From positions 13,946-33,358 of the forward strand of contig DGOD01000362.1 of the NCBI GenBank assembly GCA_002389265.1: DNA of 19,413 bases, given 5' to 3'. Position 1 is the first letter of the stretch. Every line of letters starts with the position of its first letter. Positions 1-7,635 of the stretch are shown here, one piece after another. Origin of the DNA: Gammaproteobacteria bacterium UBA4475 (GTDB lineage Bacteria; Pseudomonadota; Gammaproteobacteria; Pseudomonadales; Azotimanducaceae). The position numbers were made by a program, and so were the translations under genes. Below the pieces are notes generated by a model. The model saw nothing but the letters and a program-made list of their open reading frames with translations. It was not told the origin of the DNA and ran no database searches.

Positions 1-687
1 CAACACGCCGACTGGATGTTCGCCTTGGTGCGTACTGACCCCACCGCGCCGAAGCACGACGGCATCAGTTTTGTGCTGCTGGATATGCACCAGCCGGGGG
101 TCACCATCAAGCCCATCGCGCTGATCAGTGGTTCTTCACCGTTCTGTGAGACATTTTTTGATGATGCAGTGGCCCGCAGAGATGACCTGGTGGGAGAACT
201 GAACAAGGGTTGGACGGTAGGTAAGCGCTTGCTTCAATATGAGCGCTCTGCCGCACCAGCGCCCCGTTCTAAGAAACCCAAGCCGGCCAATGCGTTTGCG
301 ACCATTGCCAAGCAATATCACGGTGAGCTAGACGGTAAGATCGCGGAACCACTGGCTCGAGACAAGGTCTTGCGTCAGACCATGAAGGAAAAAGCGCTGC
401 AACTAACGGTTCAGCGTGTGAATGACGAGTCGAGATCAGGCAAGGCACCGGGTGCCACCACGTCTATCTTCAAATTTGTCGGTTCCAGCCTCTCGAAAGA
501 GGCTTCTTCTTTGAAGGCATTCTTGCGAGGTTCAGCGGGCATTGGTTGGGAAGGCGAAGGCTTTGGTGCTGATGAAGTTGAAGCAACCCGAAGCTGGCTG
601 CGAGACCGCGCCGTGACGATTTATGGCGGGACGAATGAAGTGCAGTTGAATATTATCAGCAAGCGTGTGCTGGGATTACCTGATTAG
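1..687 (+). CDS. acyl-CoA dehydrogenase, C-terminal part (5' end outside window)
   Basis: The reading frame is open from base 1, so the gene starts upstream of the window and the first in-frame ATG at 16 is internal. The visible start (QHADW) lines up with QHADW at about residue 164 of the dehydrogenase at 5365-6522, so roughly the first 160 residues are missing. This family oxidises acyl-CoA to 2-enoyl-CoA with FAD and an electron-transferring flavoprotein. The C-terminal FAD/dimer signature IYGGTNEVQ is present. Gly occupies the place where MCAD-type enzymes carry the catalytic Glu (IYEGT). A Glu at 241-243 (LQYERS) sits where isovaleryl-CoA dehydrogenase-like enzymes have their base. The RSGKAPG segment resembles dehydrogenases of side-chain or sterol catabolism. 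The acyl-CoA ligase follows 117 bases downstream on the same strand and is probably co-functional. Family is certain; substrate is unknown. Confidence 0.93.
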   Translation, partial: QHADWMFALVRTDPTAPKHDGISFVLLDMHQPGVTIKPIALISGSSPFCETFFDDAVARRDDLVGELNKGWTVGKRLLQYERSAAPAPRSKKPKPANAFATIAKQYHGELDGKIAEPLARDKVLRQTMKEKALQLTVQRVNDESRSGKAPGATTSIFKFVGSSLSKEASSLKAFLRGSAGIGWEGEGFGADEVEATRSWLRDRAVTIYGGTNEVQLNIISKRVLGLPD

Positions 688-804
688 GGTGAGTTATTGA
701 CAACATTGTCGGCGCAGATGATGCAAGGTCGCAGACCGCCTGTGTCATTTGCCCGCGTCACACCTTGGTGCGTATTGTAAACAACCTGGCGTTAAAGGAA
801 TCAG

Positions 805-2262
805 ATGGCCGAATTAGCAATTTCACGTATCGTCGCCCATTGGGCAGCCATTCAACCTGATCGAGTCGCCATCTCTCACGAAGGTGAAACGATCACCTGG
901 TCAGAGCTGGAGTGGGAGACTAATCGTCTGGCTCGAGTTTATGCGGAATTAGGTGTCGGTCAGGATGACTTTGTCACTATCGCACTGCCCAACGGCATTG
1001 AGTTTTTCAAGGCGACGCTCGCGACCTGGAAGGTGGGTGCAACCCCTCAGCCTGTTTCAGCCAGACTGCCAAAATTTGAGCGAGACCAGATTATCGAGGT
1101 GGGTGCGCCTAAACTGGTGGTGGGTGTCAGCGACGACGACCAGCCCGGAATTCAATCTCTGCCGGTAGGTTTTGAACCGCCAGCTGCAATCACAGGTGAA
1201 GCTCTGGATGAGCGAATCGCCACATCCTTCAAAGCGATGACCTCTGGCGGCAGCACCGGTAGACCCAAGTTGATCGTCTCGGCCACCCCTGCAGTCTGGG
1301 ATATTGACGAAGATCGGCTCCAGACCAAATTGCAAGGTTCCATGCTTATTCCTGGCCCCTTGTACCATAATGGACCGTTCCTTTGGGGTATCAGTGCCCT
1401 GTTTCGTGGTAACCAGGTGACCGTAACCACTCGCTTCGACGCAGAGCAAACCTTGAGTCTGATCGAATCGCAACAGGTGGATATTGTTTACATGGTGCCC
1501 ACCATGATGCAGCGTATCTGGAATTTACCGGCAGAGGTGCGCAACCGCTATGACCTGTCCAGCCTGGAAGTACTGTGGCACTTGGCCGCACCGTGTCCGG
1601 CTTGGTTAAAACAAGCCTATATCGATTGGTTGGGCGCCAGTGTGATCTGGGAGCTCTATGGTGGTACAGAAGGGCAAGGTGGCACTGTCATTACCGGTGA
1701 AGAATGGCTGCTCCACCGCGGTTCGGTGGGCAAGCCCAATGCGACCTGTGAAATGATTATTGTTGATGATTCAGGCAACGAATTGCCACAAGGTGAGATC
1801 GGAGAAGTGTTCATGCGGCCGATTACCGGTCCGGGTAGCACCTATCGTTATATCGGTGCGGAAGCCAAAGCGATAGAGGGTGGATACGAGAGTATTGGCG
1901 ACATGGGCTATTTCGACGCTGATGGCTATTTGTATCTTGCTGATCGCCAAACCGACATGATTTTGTCTGGCGGGGCCAATATCTATCCAGCCGAAGTGGA
2001 AGCTGCCATTGATGCCTATCCAGGGGTCAGGTCTTCAGCAGTGATTGGTTTGCCCCATGAAGACTTGGGTAATTATGTGTATGCCATCGTTGATGCGCCT
2101 GCCAACGATGTTGCTCAGGAAGCGCTGCTGGCACACCTGCGAGAACGCCTGGTGAGTTACAAAATTCCCAGGACTATTGAGTTTTCACCGGAGCCCCTGC
2201 GAGACGATGCGGGCAAGGTGCGCAGAAAAGCGTTGCGTCAGGCGCGAATGCCGGTCACTTAG
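805..2262 (+). CDS. AMP-dependent acyl-CoA synthetase/ligase, BaiB-like
   Basis: A 485-residue ANL-superfamily enzyme that activates a carboxylic acid through an acyl-adenylate to its CoA thioester. Core motifs are intact: phosphate loop TSGGSTGRPK (146-155), YGGTEG (285-290), the ribose-binding Asp in GDMG (D366), the hinge-region Arg in ADRQTDM (R381), and a C-terminal lysine in AGKVRRK (K471) placed as the adenylation lysine. The TSGGSTGRPK form and the EEWLLHRGSVGKP stretch resemble the bile-acid/steroid-type CoA ligases more than the long-chain FadD group (recognition from memory). It is somewhat shorter than typical 500-550-residue members but ends normally. AAGGAA (795-800) lies four bases before the ATG and supports the start. 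The preceding acyl-CoA dehydrogenase suggests the two act on one substrate series. The true acid substrate is not determinable. Confidence 0.92.
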   Translation: MAELAISRIVAHWAAIQPDRVAISHEGETITWSELEWETNRLARVYAELGVGQDDFVTIALPNGIEFFKATLATWKVGATPQPVSARLPKFERDQIIEVGAPKLVVGVSDDDQPGIQSLPVGFEPPAAITGEALDERIATSFKAMTSGGSTGRPKLIVSATPAVWDIDEDRLQTKLQGSMLIPGPLYHNGPFLWGISALFRGNQVTVTTRFDAEQTLSLIESQQVDIVYMVPTMMQRIWNLPAEVRNRYDLSSLEVLWHLAAPCPAWLKQAYIDWLGASVIWELYGGTEGQGGTVITGEEWLLHRGSVGKPNATCEMIIVDDSGNELPQGEIGEVFMRPITGPGSTYRYIGAEAKAIEGGYESIGDMGYFDADGYLYLADRQTDMILSGGANIYPAEVEAAIDAYPGVRSSAVIGLPHEDLGNYVYAIVDAPANDVAQEALLAHLRERLVSYKIPRTIEFSPEPLRDDAGKVRRKALRQARMPVT

Positions 2263-2323
2263 ATCGATATCGATTTCAATCGCGTATTCATACGATGACC
2301 ATAACGCCGCGACCGGGACTTAT

Positions 2324-2926
2324 CTAACGCTGCGGCTTGACCTTGGTCAGCGCCTTCGCCATAGCATCAGCCAAGACATGGGCATCGGCGCTCTGTAGTT
2401 GCTGTATCACTCGTCCCTGATCTTCTGTGGAACGGTTCTGACTCAGCTTGTACTGACACTGGATGTCGCTGATAGTGATTTCGATACCGATGATGGCGCT
2501 GAGCATCGACGAGCCATATTGCGGTTGCCAGGGCTCAGCAAAGCCAGACTCGTACTTTTTCGAAAGTCCCTCAACGATGGCGCTGAGTTGCTGCGGTTCG
2601 CTTATCAGTCGGCACTGGCCGTATAGGTGTACGGCCTGATAGTTCCAGGTGGGCACCCCTGCACCGGCATACCACGAAGGTGATATGTAGCCATGAGGCC
2701 CGGCCAGAGTCACCAATGCTTCCTGGCCTTCGATCTCCAGGTGCTGGGGATTCTGCCGCGCCACATGGGTCAACAGGCAAGATTTGTCCGGTGACAGTAA
2801 AAACGGGATATGCGTCGCGCAATGCCGGCCGTCAACGATTGAAATCAACTGGCCAAAGGCGTTGGCTTCGATAAAGGCAAACATCTCATCTCGGTCGGTT
2901 ACGGCGAAATAGGGTGGTATATACAT
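2324..2926 (-). CDS. PaiB-like FMN-binding protein (putative negative transcriptional regulator family)
   Basis: A 200-residue protein matching the PaiB/FMN_bind_2 family: it starts MYIPPYF, has THIPF at 39-43, and carries the family core GPHGYISPSWY (76-86) and VPTWNYQAVHLYG (91-103). Bacillus PaiB was described as a repressor of sporulation and protease genes. The fold is a split-barrel flavin/heme-binding domain with no helix-turn-helix, so most members may be flavin enzymes or redox sensors. No PaiA acetyltransferase is adjacent. AAGGA lies a few bases before the ATG. It converges on the acyl-CoA ligase (61 bases between stops) and diverges from the esterase. It may regulate or detoxify in the local pathway, but nothing in the sequence proves this. 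Confidence 0.88.
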   Translation of the reverse strand: MYIPPYFAVTDRDEMFAFIEANAFGQLISIVDGRHCATHIPFLLSPDKSCLLTHVARQNPQHLEIEGQEALVTLAGPHGYISPSWYAGAGVPTWNYQAVHLYGQCRLISEPQQLSAIVEGLSKKYESGFAEPWQPQYGSSMLSAIIGIEITISDIQCQYKLSQNRSTEDQGRVIQQLQSADAHVLADAMAKALTKVKPQR

Positions 2927-3200
2927 ACAATCCTTGCTGTATCAAAAGGTGTCGTCGCGAATGTTCCCCGTCAAGCCATAGTCTCGTTTAACTTAATCCG
3001 AGTCTTGTCGCCGTGGCGATGGGCGTTGCGAGTAGTCAGTTTACGCACCTGTTAATAGGCCCTGCCAGTACTAAATGCTGAGCTAGTGCAGCCGTCATGT
3101 CTTGGGGTGCGTCGCTGTCTGGATTCAGGTCGCTTGGCACGTGTATTCTGTGCTCGGCAGTTCGAGTAGACTACTGGCCTTGAGTCTTTTGGGTCAGATG

Positions 3201-4493
3201 ATGAGTAAAAATACTGCTAACCAAATCCGTATTCAAGGCACTGTCGCGCCAGGGTTTGAGTCCGTTAAAACCCTGTATACGCGCAACATGCAGACCTTGG
3301 CAGAAAGAGATACTCAGCTTTGTGTCTATCATCAGGGTGAAAAGGTCGTTGATCTTTGGGCCTCAACGGATGCCGACGCGGATTTTTCTGCGGACTCGCT
3401 AATCAATGTTTTCAGCAGCGGCAAGAGCCTTGAAGCACTGGCGATGGCTTCATTGGTGAGCAAGGGCTTGCTGGATTATCAGGCTAAAGTAGCTGATTAC
3501 TGGCCGGAATTTGGCGCCAATGGTAAGTCGGATCTTACGGTTGCCGCGTTGATGCGCCACGAGGCGGGTCTCGCCGTCTTGAACGTATCGATCAAGGCGG
3601 ATGATCTACTCACGGCGAACATCAAGCAGAATAAAATTGGTCACATCATCGAAAATCATGAGCAGACGTTTCGCGTGGGCAGTGCCCGTGAATATCATGC
3701 GGTCACCCGGGGCTGGATTGTGAACGAGGTGTTCCGACGAGTCGACCCTGCAGGCCGAACTATTGGTGAATTTTTGCGTGAGGATATCAGTCAGCCTCTG
3801 GGTGTGGATGCCTTCATCGGGGTCAGGCAAGAAGAATTGAGTCGAAGGGTCAAAGTCTCAGTCCTGAATATGCGTTTGCAGCTCAAGGAGAGCTTGAAGC
3901 CGAAGTTTCTGAATAGAAAGATGGAACACAATATTTTTCAAACGCTGCATAGATTGATCCAGGTCATCCCGGCGATTCGCAGGAGCACGGTTAGGGGCGC
4001 ACCGCCGCCCTTTGCCGGCATGGATCGAATAGCGTTCTTCAATGAGCCTGCCATCGCGATGGGTGAAACGCCGTCGGCGAATGCGAACTGTTCCGCGCGG
4101 GGTTTGGCAAAAATTGCCGCCATGTTGGCAGGCGGTGGTCAGTGGGAGGGCGCCCGATATTTGACCGAGCAAGCCTGGCAGGCTTTGCATGGAGATCCTG
4201 TTGAGGCGCCGATGGGCATTGCCGCCACCACCTTTACCCAAGGGGGCGTTGCCCGGTTTGCTAGGCCAGAGCAGTACAACGCCAAGCTTGATCGCGCGTT
4301 GAATCTGGGTAGAGAGGGGTTTTATGGCTGGATGGGACTCGGTGGGTCGATCTTTCAGTGGCATCCGCAAGCCAATATTGGCTTTGGCTATGTGCCCACT
4401 TCGTTGAATATTTTGGATTTGTATAACGAACGGGGTAAAACCTATCAAGCTGAAGTGCTGAAATGCTTAGATAACCTCAGAGCCGCCGGTTAG
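3201..4493 (+). CDS. Serine hydrolase of the class C beta-lactamase fold (EstB/family VIII-type esterase)
   Basis: About 430 residues in the beta-lactamase-related serine hydrolase family (PF00144). The N-terminus (IQGTVAPGFESVKTLY, then VVDLWAS) is typical of cytoplasmic EstB-like esterases, and no signal peptide is seen. Catalytic motifs: nucleophile S72 in SSGK, an S-x-x-K motif with K75, and the tyrosine of the YxN-like motif, Y165 in EYHA. PSANANCSARGLA matches the conserved second-domain segment, and the usual C-terminal GG motif appears as GLGGS. The frame is open upstream to a TTG at 3102, but those residues look noncoding, and homologues start near the tandem ATGs at 3198/3201, which I chose; the ribosome-binding site is weak. 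Such enzymes hydrolyse short esters, lactones or secondary metabolites, so it could release a carboxylate for the nearby ligase (inference). Confidence 0.9.
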   Translation: MSKNTANQIRIQGTVAPGFESVKTLYTRNMQTLAERDTQLCVYHQGEKVVDLWASTDADADFSADSLINVFSSGKSLEALAMASLVSKGLLDYQAKVADYWPEFGANGKSDLTVAALMRHEAGLAVLNVSIKADDLLTANIKQNKIGHIIENHEQTFRVGSAREYHAVTRGWIVNEVFRRVDPAGRTIGEFLREDISQPLGVDAFIGVRQEELSRRVKVSVLNMRLQLKESLKPKFLNRKMEHNIFQTLHRLIQVIPAIRRSTVRGAPPPFAGMDRIAFFNEPAIAMGETPSANANCSARGLAKIAAMLAGGGQWEGARYLTEQAWQALHGDPVEAPMGIAATTFTQGGVARFARPEQYNAKLDRALNLGREGFYGWMGLGGSIFQWHPQANIGFGYVPTSLNILDLYNERGKTYQAEVLKCLDNLRAAG

Positions 4494-4580
4494 ATCTTCA
4501 CGCGGGTTGAAACCTGTTCTGCTGCGAGTCTTTGGGCCCGTACAGACCGAATTCGACGGCTGCGGTGTTGGGAAAGATTC

Positions 4581-4613
4581 ACCCTGAGCCGGCAGGGTCG
4601 GCCGTCTGACGGC
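4581..4613. terminator. two small hairpins between convergent genes
   Basis: ACCCTG (4581-4586) and CAGGGT (4593-4598) form a perfect 6-bp stem with a 6-base loop. Next to it GCCGTC (4601-4606) and GACGGC (4608-4613) form a near-continuous inverted repeat. They lie in the 146-base gap between the convergent esterase and GST genes, where a bidirectional transcription stop is expected. Neither side has a T-tract, so this is not a canonical intrinsic terminator. Confidence 0.35.
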
Positions 4614-4639
4614 GTCTCCTGCAGCTGGGCTGGCTTGGG

Positions 4640-5278
4640 TCATGGGACCTTGATGAACGGGTCGCTGTTAATCAGAGTTTTAAAAGATGCCCGTTGCATA
4701 TGATTGGTTATGTAGCGTGCAATGTTCGGATGGCTGGCGGCAGGCAGGGTCTCGCCGGCATATAGCATCTGGACAAATTGGCAGGTGATGGCGATGTCGG
4801 CGATACTGAAAGCGTCGCCGGCTAGATAGGTCTTATCGCCAATCTCGGCTTCCAGGTAATCGAAAATCGGCGGTTGTACCTTGGCGATAATCTTGTCGAT
4901 GACCGCTTGGTCAGGTTCACGTTTCATCATCTTCACGGCGACCCGGTTGAAGAATAACGCGGCGGTAGCCTTAGGTAATTCGTTGTCGGCCCAGATGTGA
5001 TACCACAAGGCCCGACCATATTCACCGTCGTCACTGGGGTACAGCGGCTGTGCCGGGAAGCGCTTTTCCAGATAGCCGCAGATCGCCGCTGAGTCCGGAA
5101 TCGACAGATCACCATCCGTCATCGCCGGGATCTTGCCCAGCGGCGAGATCGCCAAGTGTGCCGCTGGTGGCGGAAAAGGACTGATCCCGTTCAGTTCGTA
5201 GCTGATGCCTTTTTCTTTCAGGCAGACCAGGGTTTTGCGAACAAAGGGTGAAACTGAAGAGCCGTGAATAGTGATCAT
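4640..5278 (-). CDS. Glutathione S-transferase family protein
   Basis: A 212-residue soluble GST with the usual two-domain length. The N-terminal thioredoxin-like domain (about 1-77) has SSVSPFVRK near the catalytic position, the cis-proline in GKIPAM (P51) and the gamma-glutamyl-binding DS pair (D62-S63). The C-terminal helical domain contains the N-capping/hydrophobic staple segment FSIADIAI. Such proteins conjugate or transfer glutathione to electrophiles, isomerise, or act as peroxidases. The ATG at 5278 is preferred over an in-frame TTG at 5287 because AGG lies about nine bases upstream of it and MITIHG is a normal start. It lies 86 bases downstream of an acyl-CoA dehydrogenase on the same strand, so it may be co-transcribed. 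It could remove reactive enoyl or epoxide intermediates (inference). Confidence 0.92.
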   Translation of the reverse strand: MITIHGSSVSPFVRKTLVCLKEKGISYELNGISPFPPPAAHLAISPLGKIPAMTDGDLSIPDSAAICGYLEKRFPAQPLYPSDDGEYGRALWYHIWADNELPKATAALFFNRVAVKMMKREPDQAVIDKIIAKVQPPIFDYLEAEIGDKTYLAGDAFSIADIAITCQFVQMLYAGETLPAASHPNIARYITNHMQRASFKTLINSDPFIKVP

Positions 5279-5364
5279 GTAGGTCAACCTGTTTCAGTAA
5301 AAACAATGTTAGTTAAAACAGCGATGTAAGAATCGATGCTGCGTTGGGTGTTCTGTCCGCATCC

Positions 5365-6522
5365 TTACAAACCGAGTACCCGCTTGGCAATAATATTTTT
5401 CTGGATCTCATTGGCGCCACCATAGATTGACTGGGCGCGAGTGCCCATATAGTCAGCAGTGGCCTTGGCAGCGGTCTCCGACGGCATGTTGGCATGCACA
5501 GCGGCCTGCGCTGGGTAGCCTTGAGCCTGCATGGATAACGCCGTGATGTCCTGGGCGATCTCGGTAGCCAGAACCTTTAATATGGATGACTCATTGCCCG
5601 GTGATGCCCCGTCTTTCAGCGATGACAGGACCCGCAGGACGGTAATGTCCAAGGCGTTGAGGCGGACTTCCAAGGCGTTAAATGTCTGCCAAAATACGCG
5701 GTCGTCAGCCAGCACAGGATGTTGTTCTGCCAGCGCTCGGGTGGCGGCCATTTGCATTCGTTTACCCGCAACGTGGGCATAGGACGTGCGTTCATTGCCC
5801 AGTAAAAAATTCGCGTAGCGCCATCCCTCTCCGACATCACCAATACGGTTATCAACCGGGACCCTGACTTGGTCGAAGGTCACCCGGTTCAGATGATGGC
5901 GGCCGTCAATGGTGGTAATGGGGTGGACTTCAATGCCTGGTGCATCCATCGGCGTGCAGAGAAAGGTAATGCCCTGTTGCTTGACGGTCTCATGGCTGGT
6001 GCGCACCAGCAGGAATATCCAGTCGGCATGTTGTGCCAGGCTGGTCCAGATTTTCGTGCCCTCCACCACATAACTGTCACCCTCGAGGGTGGCTCGGCAT
6101 TGCAAGGATGCCAGATCCGAGCCAGAGCCGGGTTCGGAATAGCCCTGGGCCCAGAAGGTGGTGCTTTGCTGGATGCCTGGCAGCCAACGAGCCTGTTGCG
6201 CGGGCGTGCCAAACGCGCAGATCACGGGCCCCACATAGATGACGCCCATGGGCACCGGGTTGATGGCGCCGGCCAATTCCAGTTCCTGATCAAAGATATA
6301 CTTTTGGTTGGCATTCCAACCGGTGCCGCCCTGTTCCTTGGGCCAGTTCACACACAGCCAGCCTTTGGCCGCCAATGCCTGCTCAGAGCGCTGGTAGTCT
6401 GCTTTATCCAGGGCAAAGGCGCTGGCGGCTTTTTTGATCAGGTCTTGTGGATATTGATGGGCAAAAAAGTCTCGCACTTCGGCGCGAAAGTGCTCGTCAT
6501 CAGCGTTGAAATTCATGTCCAA
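5365..6522 (-). CDS. acyl-CoA dehydrogenase
   Basis: A complete 385-residue acyl-CoA dehydrogenase. The N-terminal helical domain is followed by the FAD/substrate segment WAQGYSEPGSGSD (124-136), KIWTSLAQHADW (157-168) and the C-terminal SIYGGANEIQKN, ending AKRVLGL. Gly368 replaces the MCAD-type catalytic Glu. E244 in GNERTSYAHVAG is placed like the base of isovaleryl-CoA dehydrogenase and is the likely active-site residue. An AAGGA sits eight bases before a TTG codon at 6522, whereas the ATG at 6516 would be about 14 bases away, so I keep the TTG start (MDMNF). The GST follows 86 bases downstream. It should introduce a 2,3-double bond into an acyl-CoA, with electrons going to ETF. Branched or side-chain substrates fit the subfamily look, but this is not proven. 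Confidence 0.94.
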   Translation of the reverse strand: MDMNFNADDEHFRAEVRDFFAHQYPQDLIKKAASAFALDKADYQRSEQALAAKGWLCVNWPKEQGGTGWNANQKYIFDQELELAGAINPVPMGVIYVGPVICAFGTPAQQARWLPGIQQSTTFWAQGYSEPGSGSDLASLQCRATLEGDSYVVEGTKIWTSLAQHADWIFLLVRTSHETVKQQGITFLCTPMDAPGIEVHPITTIDGRHHLNRVTFDQVRVPVDNRIGDVGEGWRYANFLLGNERTSYAHVAGKRMQMAATRALAEQHPVLADDRVFWQTFNALEVRLNALDITVLRVLSSLKDGASPGNESSILKVLATEIAQDITALSMQAQGYPAQAAVHANMPSETAAKATADYMGTRAQSIYGGANEIQKNIIAKRVLGL

Positions 6523-6823
6523 GTGCAGTTTCCTTCTGAGTGGCGCGCCATTGGTGGGTTAAGTATGCGCTTCAAGTCGACGAGTTGCAGTCGGCAAGGT
6601 AGTTACATCATTGATATTGAGCAACAAGCATACGGCTTTATACCTTGAATCATTTCAACAAACAAAATCTTGGTCAAATACCCGTTCAGCTTAAGCGCAT
6701 GTCTCGAGCGAGCATTGACAGGCAGGTTTGAAAGTGAAGTTGCGAAGTTATGAGTCAAGACTTGTTACGGTCTTGTTCTGTCTGTAACGTCAACGTTTCA
6801 TTTTTCAGCACCAGTGATTAGTC
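6523..6823. other. divergent intergenic region between acyl-CoA dehydrogenase and nitroreductase
   Basis: About 300 bases with no convincing gene; long open frames here are extensions from the antisense of the dehydrogenase. Promoters for both neighbours must lie here, but I found no well-spaced -35/-10 pair. A TTGACA at 6715-6720 lacks a -10 element at the right distance. An 8-bp inverted pair, ATGCGCTT (6565-6572) and AAGCGCAT (6693-6700), and a 10-bp palindrome TGGCGCGCCA (6541-6550) are present and may be chance. Confidence 0.4.
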
Positions 6824-7486
6824 ATGAATCTCGACGAAGCCATTCGAAATCGTAAGTCTGTTCGCCAGTTCCTCGATACCCCCGTAGATCGGGCGTTAGT
6901 TGAGACTATTCTCGAGCGGGCTAATCTCGCGCCCAGTGGCACGAATGTTCAGCCTTGGCATGTGCATGTCGCCATGGGTGCCAAGCGTGATGAGTTGGTG
7001 AGTGCAGTGCTGGCACACCGGGAAAACGCGCCGCAGGATGCGTCTGCTGAATTTCCGCGAACCTCAAAGCGCAAGGAGCCCTACACCAGCCGCATGCGGC
7101 AGTTGGGCAAAGATATGTATAGTCTGTTGGAGATTCCTCGCGGCGACGAGCGCGCCAACTTTAATCAGTGGGGTCGTAACTACAAGTTCTTCGATGCGCC
7201 AGTGGGATTGATCTTCACCATTGACAAGGACCTGGATGCCATGAGTTTTTTGGATATCGGCATGTTTATGCAGAACATTATGCTCATCGCCCATCAGGAA
7301 GGGCTGGGCACCTGCAGTCAAGGCGCCTGGAATCAGTTTCATACGGTAACCCGGCGAGTGCTGTCGGTGCCTGATGATCGTTTTATTATTTGTGGTATGT
7401 CGCTGGGTTATGCGGATCCCAACGCACCGGTGAATACGTTGGTGTCAGCCCGTGAGCCAATGAGCAGTTTCGCCACCTTCAATTAA
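6824..7486 (+). CDS. Nitroreductase family FMN oxidoreductase
   Basis: A 220-residue member of the NfsB/nitroreductase fold, a homodimeric FMN enzyme using NAD(P)H. Visible FMN-contact motifs: RNRKSVRQF near residues 8-16, APSGTNVQPW (36-45), GLGTCSQGAW (160-169) and CGMSLGYAD close to the C-terminus. The length and motif order are normal. Physiological roles range from nitroaromatic, quinone or enone reduction to dehalogenation. A Cys in the GTCSQ turn is common in the group that includes enoate-type and nitroaromatic reductases. The Shine-Dalgarno is weak. The gene is divergent from the acyl-CoA dehydrogenase and lies 149 bases upstream of the lipocalin-like gene on the same strand; that gap holds tandem repeats and a hairpin. 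The electron acceptor is unknown. Confidence 0.92.
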   Translation: MNLDEAIRNRKSVRQFLDTPVDRALVETILERANLAPSGTNVQPWHVHVAMGAKRDELVSAVLAHRENAPQDASAEFPRTSKRKEPYTSRMRQLGKDMYSLLEIPRGDERANFNQWGRNYKFFDAPVGLIFTIDKDLDAMSFLDIGMFMQNIMLIAHQEGLGTCSQGAWNQFHTVTRRVLSVPDDRFIICGMSLGYADPNAPVNTLVSAREPMSSFATFN

Positions 7487-7494
7487 GTTCCATT

Positions 7495-7530
7495 CAGAGA
7501 CTCACCCAGAGACTCGCTCAGAGACTAAGT
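7495..7530. repeat. three tandem 12-base repeats just after the nitroreductase stop
   Basis: CAGAGACT recurs exactly every 12 bases at 7495, 7507 and 7519; the full units are CAGAGACTCACC, CAGAGACTCGCT and CAGAGACTAAGT. They begin eight bases after the TAA. A reverse-complement copy of the core, GTCTCTGG (7559-7566), can pair perfectly over 8 bp with CCAGAGAC (7506-7513), and over 7 bp with the other units. Function unknown: candidates are an operator array or alternative RNA pairing. Confidence 0.75.
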
Positions 7531-7592
7531 CCGGTTGTTTGTCCGTGCGATCCATCAGGTCTCTGGTCTTGGCTAATATCCTGCGGTACAGT

Positions 7593-7616
7593 AAGCCTGA
7601 AATCTTTTTCAGGCTT
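7593..7616. promoter_or_regulatory. perfect 10-bp hairpin in the leader of the lipocalin-like gene
   Basis: AAGCCTGAAA (7593-7602) and TTTCAGGCTT (7607-7616) are exact reverse complements around a 4-base TCTT loop. The stem ends eight bases before the GGGGA ribosome-binding site of the next gene. No T-run follows on either strand, so a simple intrinsic terminator is unlikely. It could be an operator, an RNA processing or stability element, or a translation-control hairpin. The structure is certain; the role is open. Confidence 0.6.
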
Positions 7617-7635
7617 GCAGCCGCGGGGAATCGCT

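Noticed and set aside
697..720. TTGACA box in the gap before the CoA ligase
   Set aside because: No -10 hexamer of reasonable quality lies 16-18 bases downstream; the short GACAA-CA-TTGTC dyad here is too small to claim as an operator.
3134..3149. Possible sigma-54 promoter upstream of the esterase
   Set aside because: The -24 part TTGGCACG is perfect, but the -12 part reads TTCTG and lacks the required GC, so the match is incomplete.
3102..3200. Upstream extension of the esterase from TTG 3102
   Set aside because: The extra 33 residues look unlike any EstB N-terminus and would add a pseudo-hydrophobic segment; homologues start near the tandem ATGs.
3858..4448. 196-codon open frame on the minus strand
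   Set aside because: Fully antisense to the esterase, whose catalytic motifs are clear; the translation has no recognisable domain and no ribosome-binding site.
5869..6648. 259-codon open frame on the plus strand
   Set aside because: It lies antisense to the well-supported acyl-CoA dehydrogenase in a frame kept open by codon bias; its translation shows no family motif.
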